Assembly (NCBI GenBank): GCA_030699345.1
Contig: JAUYMX010000091.1
Location: 1-5,639, forward strand
Reading direction: 5' to 3'
Origin: Methylococcaceae bacterium
GTDB taxonomy: Bacteria; Pseudomonadota; Gammaproteobacteria; Methylococcales; Methylomonadaceae
Length of the DNA stretch: 5,639 nucleotides
The position numbers were made by a program, and so were the translations under genes. Of this stretch, positions 5,246 to 5,639 are shown one piece after another (positions within the stretch are counted from its first letter, which is position 1; every line of letters begins with the position of its first letter). The notes under the pieces were generated by a model. It worked only from the letters and a program-made list of their open reading frames with translations. It made no database searches and was not told where the DNA came from.

Positions 5246-5261
5246 TGGCTTACATCTTGCT
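5246..5261 (+). promoter_or_regulatory. Sigma-54 promoter of the Cache-type sensory gene
   Basis: TGGC (5246-5249) and TTGCT (5257-5261) place GG (5247-5248) and GC (5259-5260) 12 bp apart. The -12 part is perfect; CAC is replaced by CTT in the -24 part. The start is predicted at about 5272, leaving a leader of about 41 nt to the ATG at 5313, with AAGGA at 5300-5304. Confidence 0.55.
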
Positions 5262-5312
5262 GTTGCCCTCAATGTCTCGTTTCATTTTTAACGCATAACA
5301 AGGAAACATAAC

Positions 5313-5639
5313 ATGCTGTCAGAGGCTGACCGTTTTGAAACATTCTCTCCCTATATTCGTAGCGTTGCCCAGTGCAAGGAAATTCTCCGTGAGTTGAATG
5401 GCACGTGGGGACTGATTTCTGCAATTGCGGAAATCAGTTGTCCCAAAGAAGCCGCCTCCATATTGCCCGCAATGGAAGCCACCAAAAAAGGCTTTGGCGA
5501 TTTGGAAAGCACGTTGACCAATCAGCTAGTGTCTGAAGAAATCAAAAAAACCTGTCTGGAGCTGGAATCCAAGGCGCAAGTATCGATAGATATTTTGGTG
5601 CGTAACCTGTACGAACGTACGGCCGACATCGGTTTTTTG
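5313..5639 (+). CDS. Putative Cache-type sensory/chemotaxis protein, N-terminal part (3' end off window)
   Basis: The first 109 residues are visible and the frame is open at the window edge. The ATG at 5313 is supported by AAGGA (5300-5304), 8 nt upstream. There is no signal peptide or membrane segment. The region up to about residue 95 is helical and rich in charged residues, with a short conserved-looking patch A-I-A-E-I-S-C-P. It ends in N-L-Y-E-R-T-A-D-I-G-F-L, a motif that I associate with Cache-domain chemosensory and CheW-linked proteins (usually N-L-F-E-R-T-A-D-V-G-F-L). The decisive domains lie outside the window. It follows the c-di-GMP phosphodiesterase gene on the same strand but with its own sigma-54/NtrC control region, suggesting a nitrogen-responsive signalling role. 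The family call is moderate and the function is inferred. Confidence 0.65.
   Translation, partial: MLSEADRFETFSPYIRSVAQCKEILRELNGTWGLISAIAEISCPKEAASILPAMEATKKGFGDLESTLTNQLVSEEIKKTCLELESKAQVSIDILVRNLYERTADIGFL

Overview
The window looks like accessory chromosome of a gammaproteobacterium of moderate GC. Three kinds of palindromic intergenic repeat (a GTTGGGC/GCCCAAC hairpin, an ATGTCG/CGACAT hairpin and a GATGYGCT/AGCGCATC hairpin) resemble ones I associate with methanotrophs such as Methylomonas and Methylobacter. That placement is a recollection, not a result.

The left two thirds (1-3472) is a defence and stability island. After the 3' end of an IS66-family element on the + strand, every gene is on the - strand. 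In transcription order from the right these are a HigB/HigA toxin-antitoxin pair, two palindromic repeats, a Dgt-type dGTP triphosphohydrolase, a small protein with primase-like (AEP) motifs overlapping dgt by 4 nt, another palindromic repeat, and an addiction-module antitoxin whose RelE/ParE-type toxin partner is cut after about 41 codons by the IS66 insertion. HigB carries Leu at its last residue, where the characterised protein has a catalytic His.

The right third (3473-5639) is on the + strand and concerns signalling. The 441-base gap between higB and the EAL gene is not empty. It holds two NtrC-like sites 31 bp apart, a near-consensus sigma-54 -24/-12 element, and about 79 nt ending in a perfect 10-bp terminator stem with eight T's. 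Together these read as an unannotated, nitrogen-regulated small RNA. Next comes a complete EAL phosphodiesterase with a C-terminal YkuI_C-like sensor domain, preceded by a weaker sigma-54-like element inside a palindrome. Last is the start of a protein with a motif of Cache-type chemosensory proteins. Its upstream region repeats the same architecture: two NtrC-like sites exactly 31 bp apart, then a sigma-54 -24/-12 element.

The two points most worth following are the NtrC/sigma-54 layout shared by the candidate small RNA and the sensory gene, which would link nitrogen status to c-di-GMP and sensory behaviour, and the translationally coupled dGTPase plus primase-like pair as a possible nucleotide-depletion defence system. 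Both rest on reading the sequence by eye.
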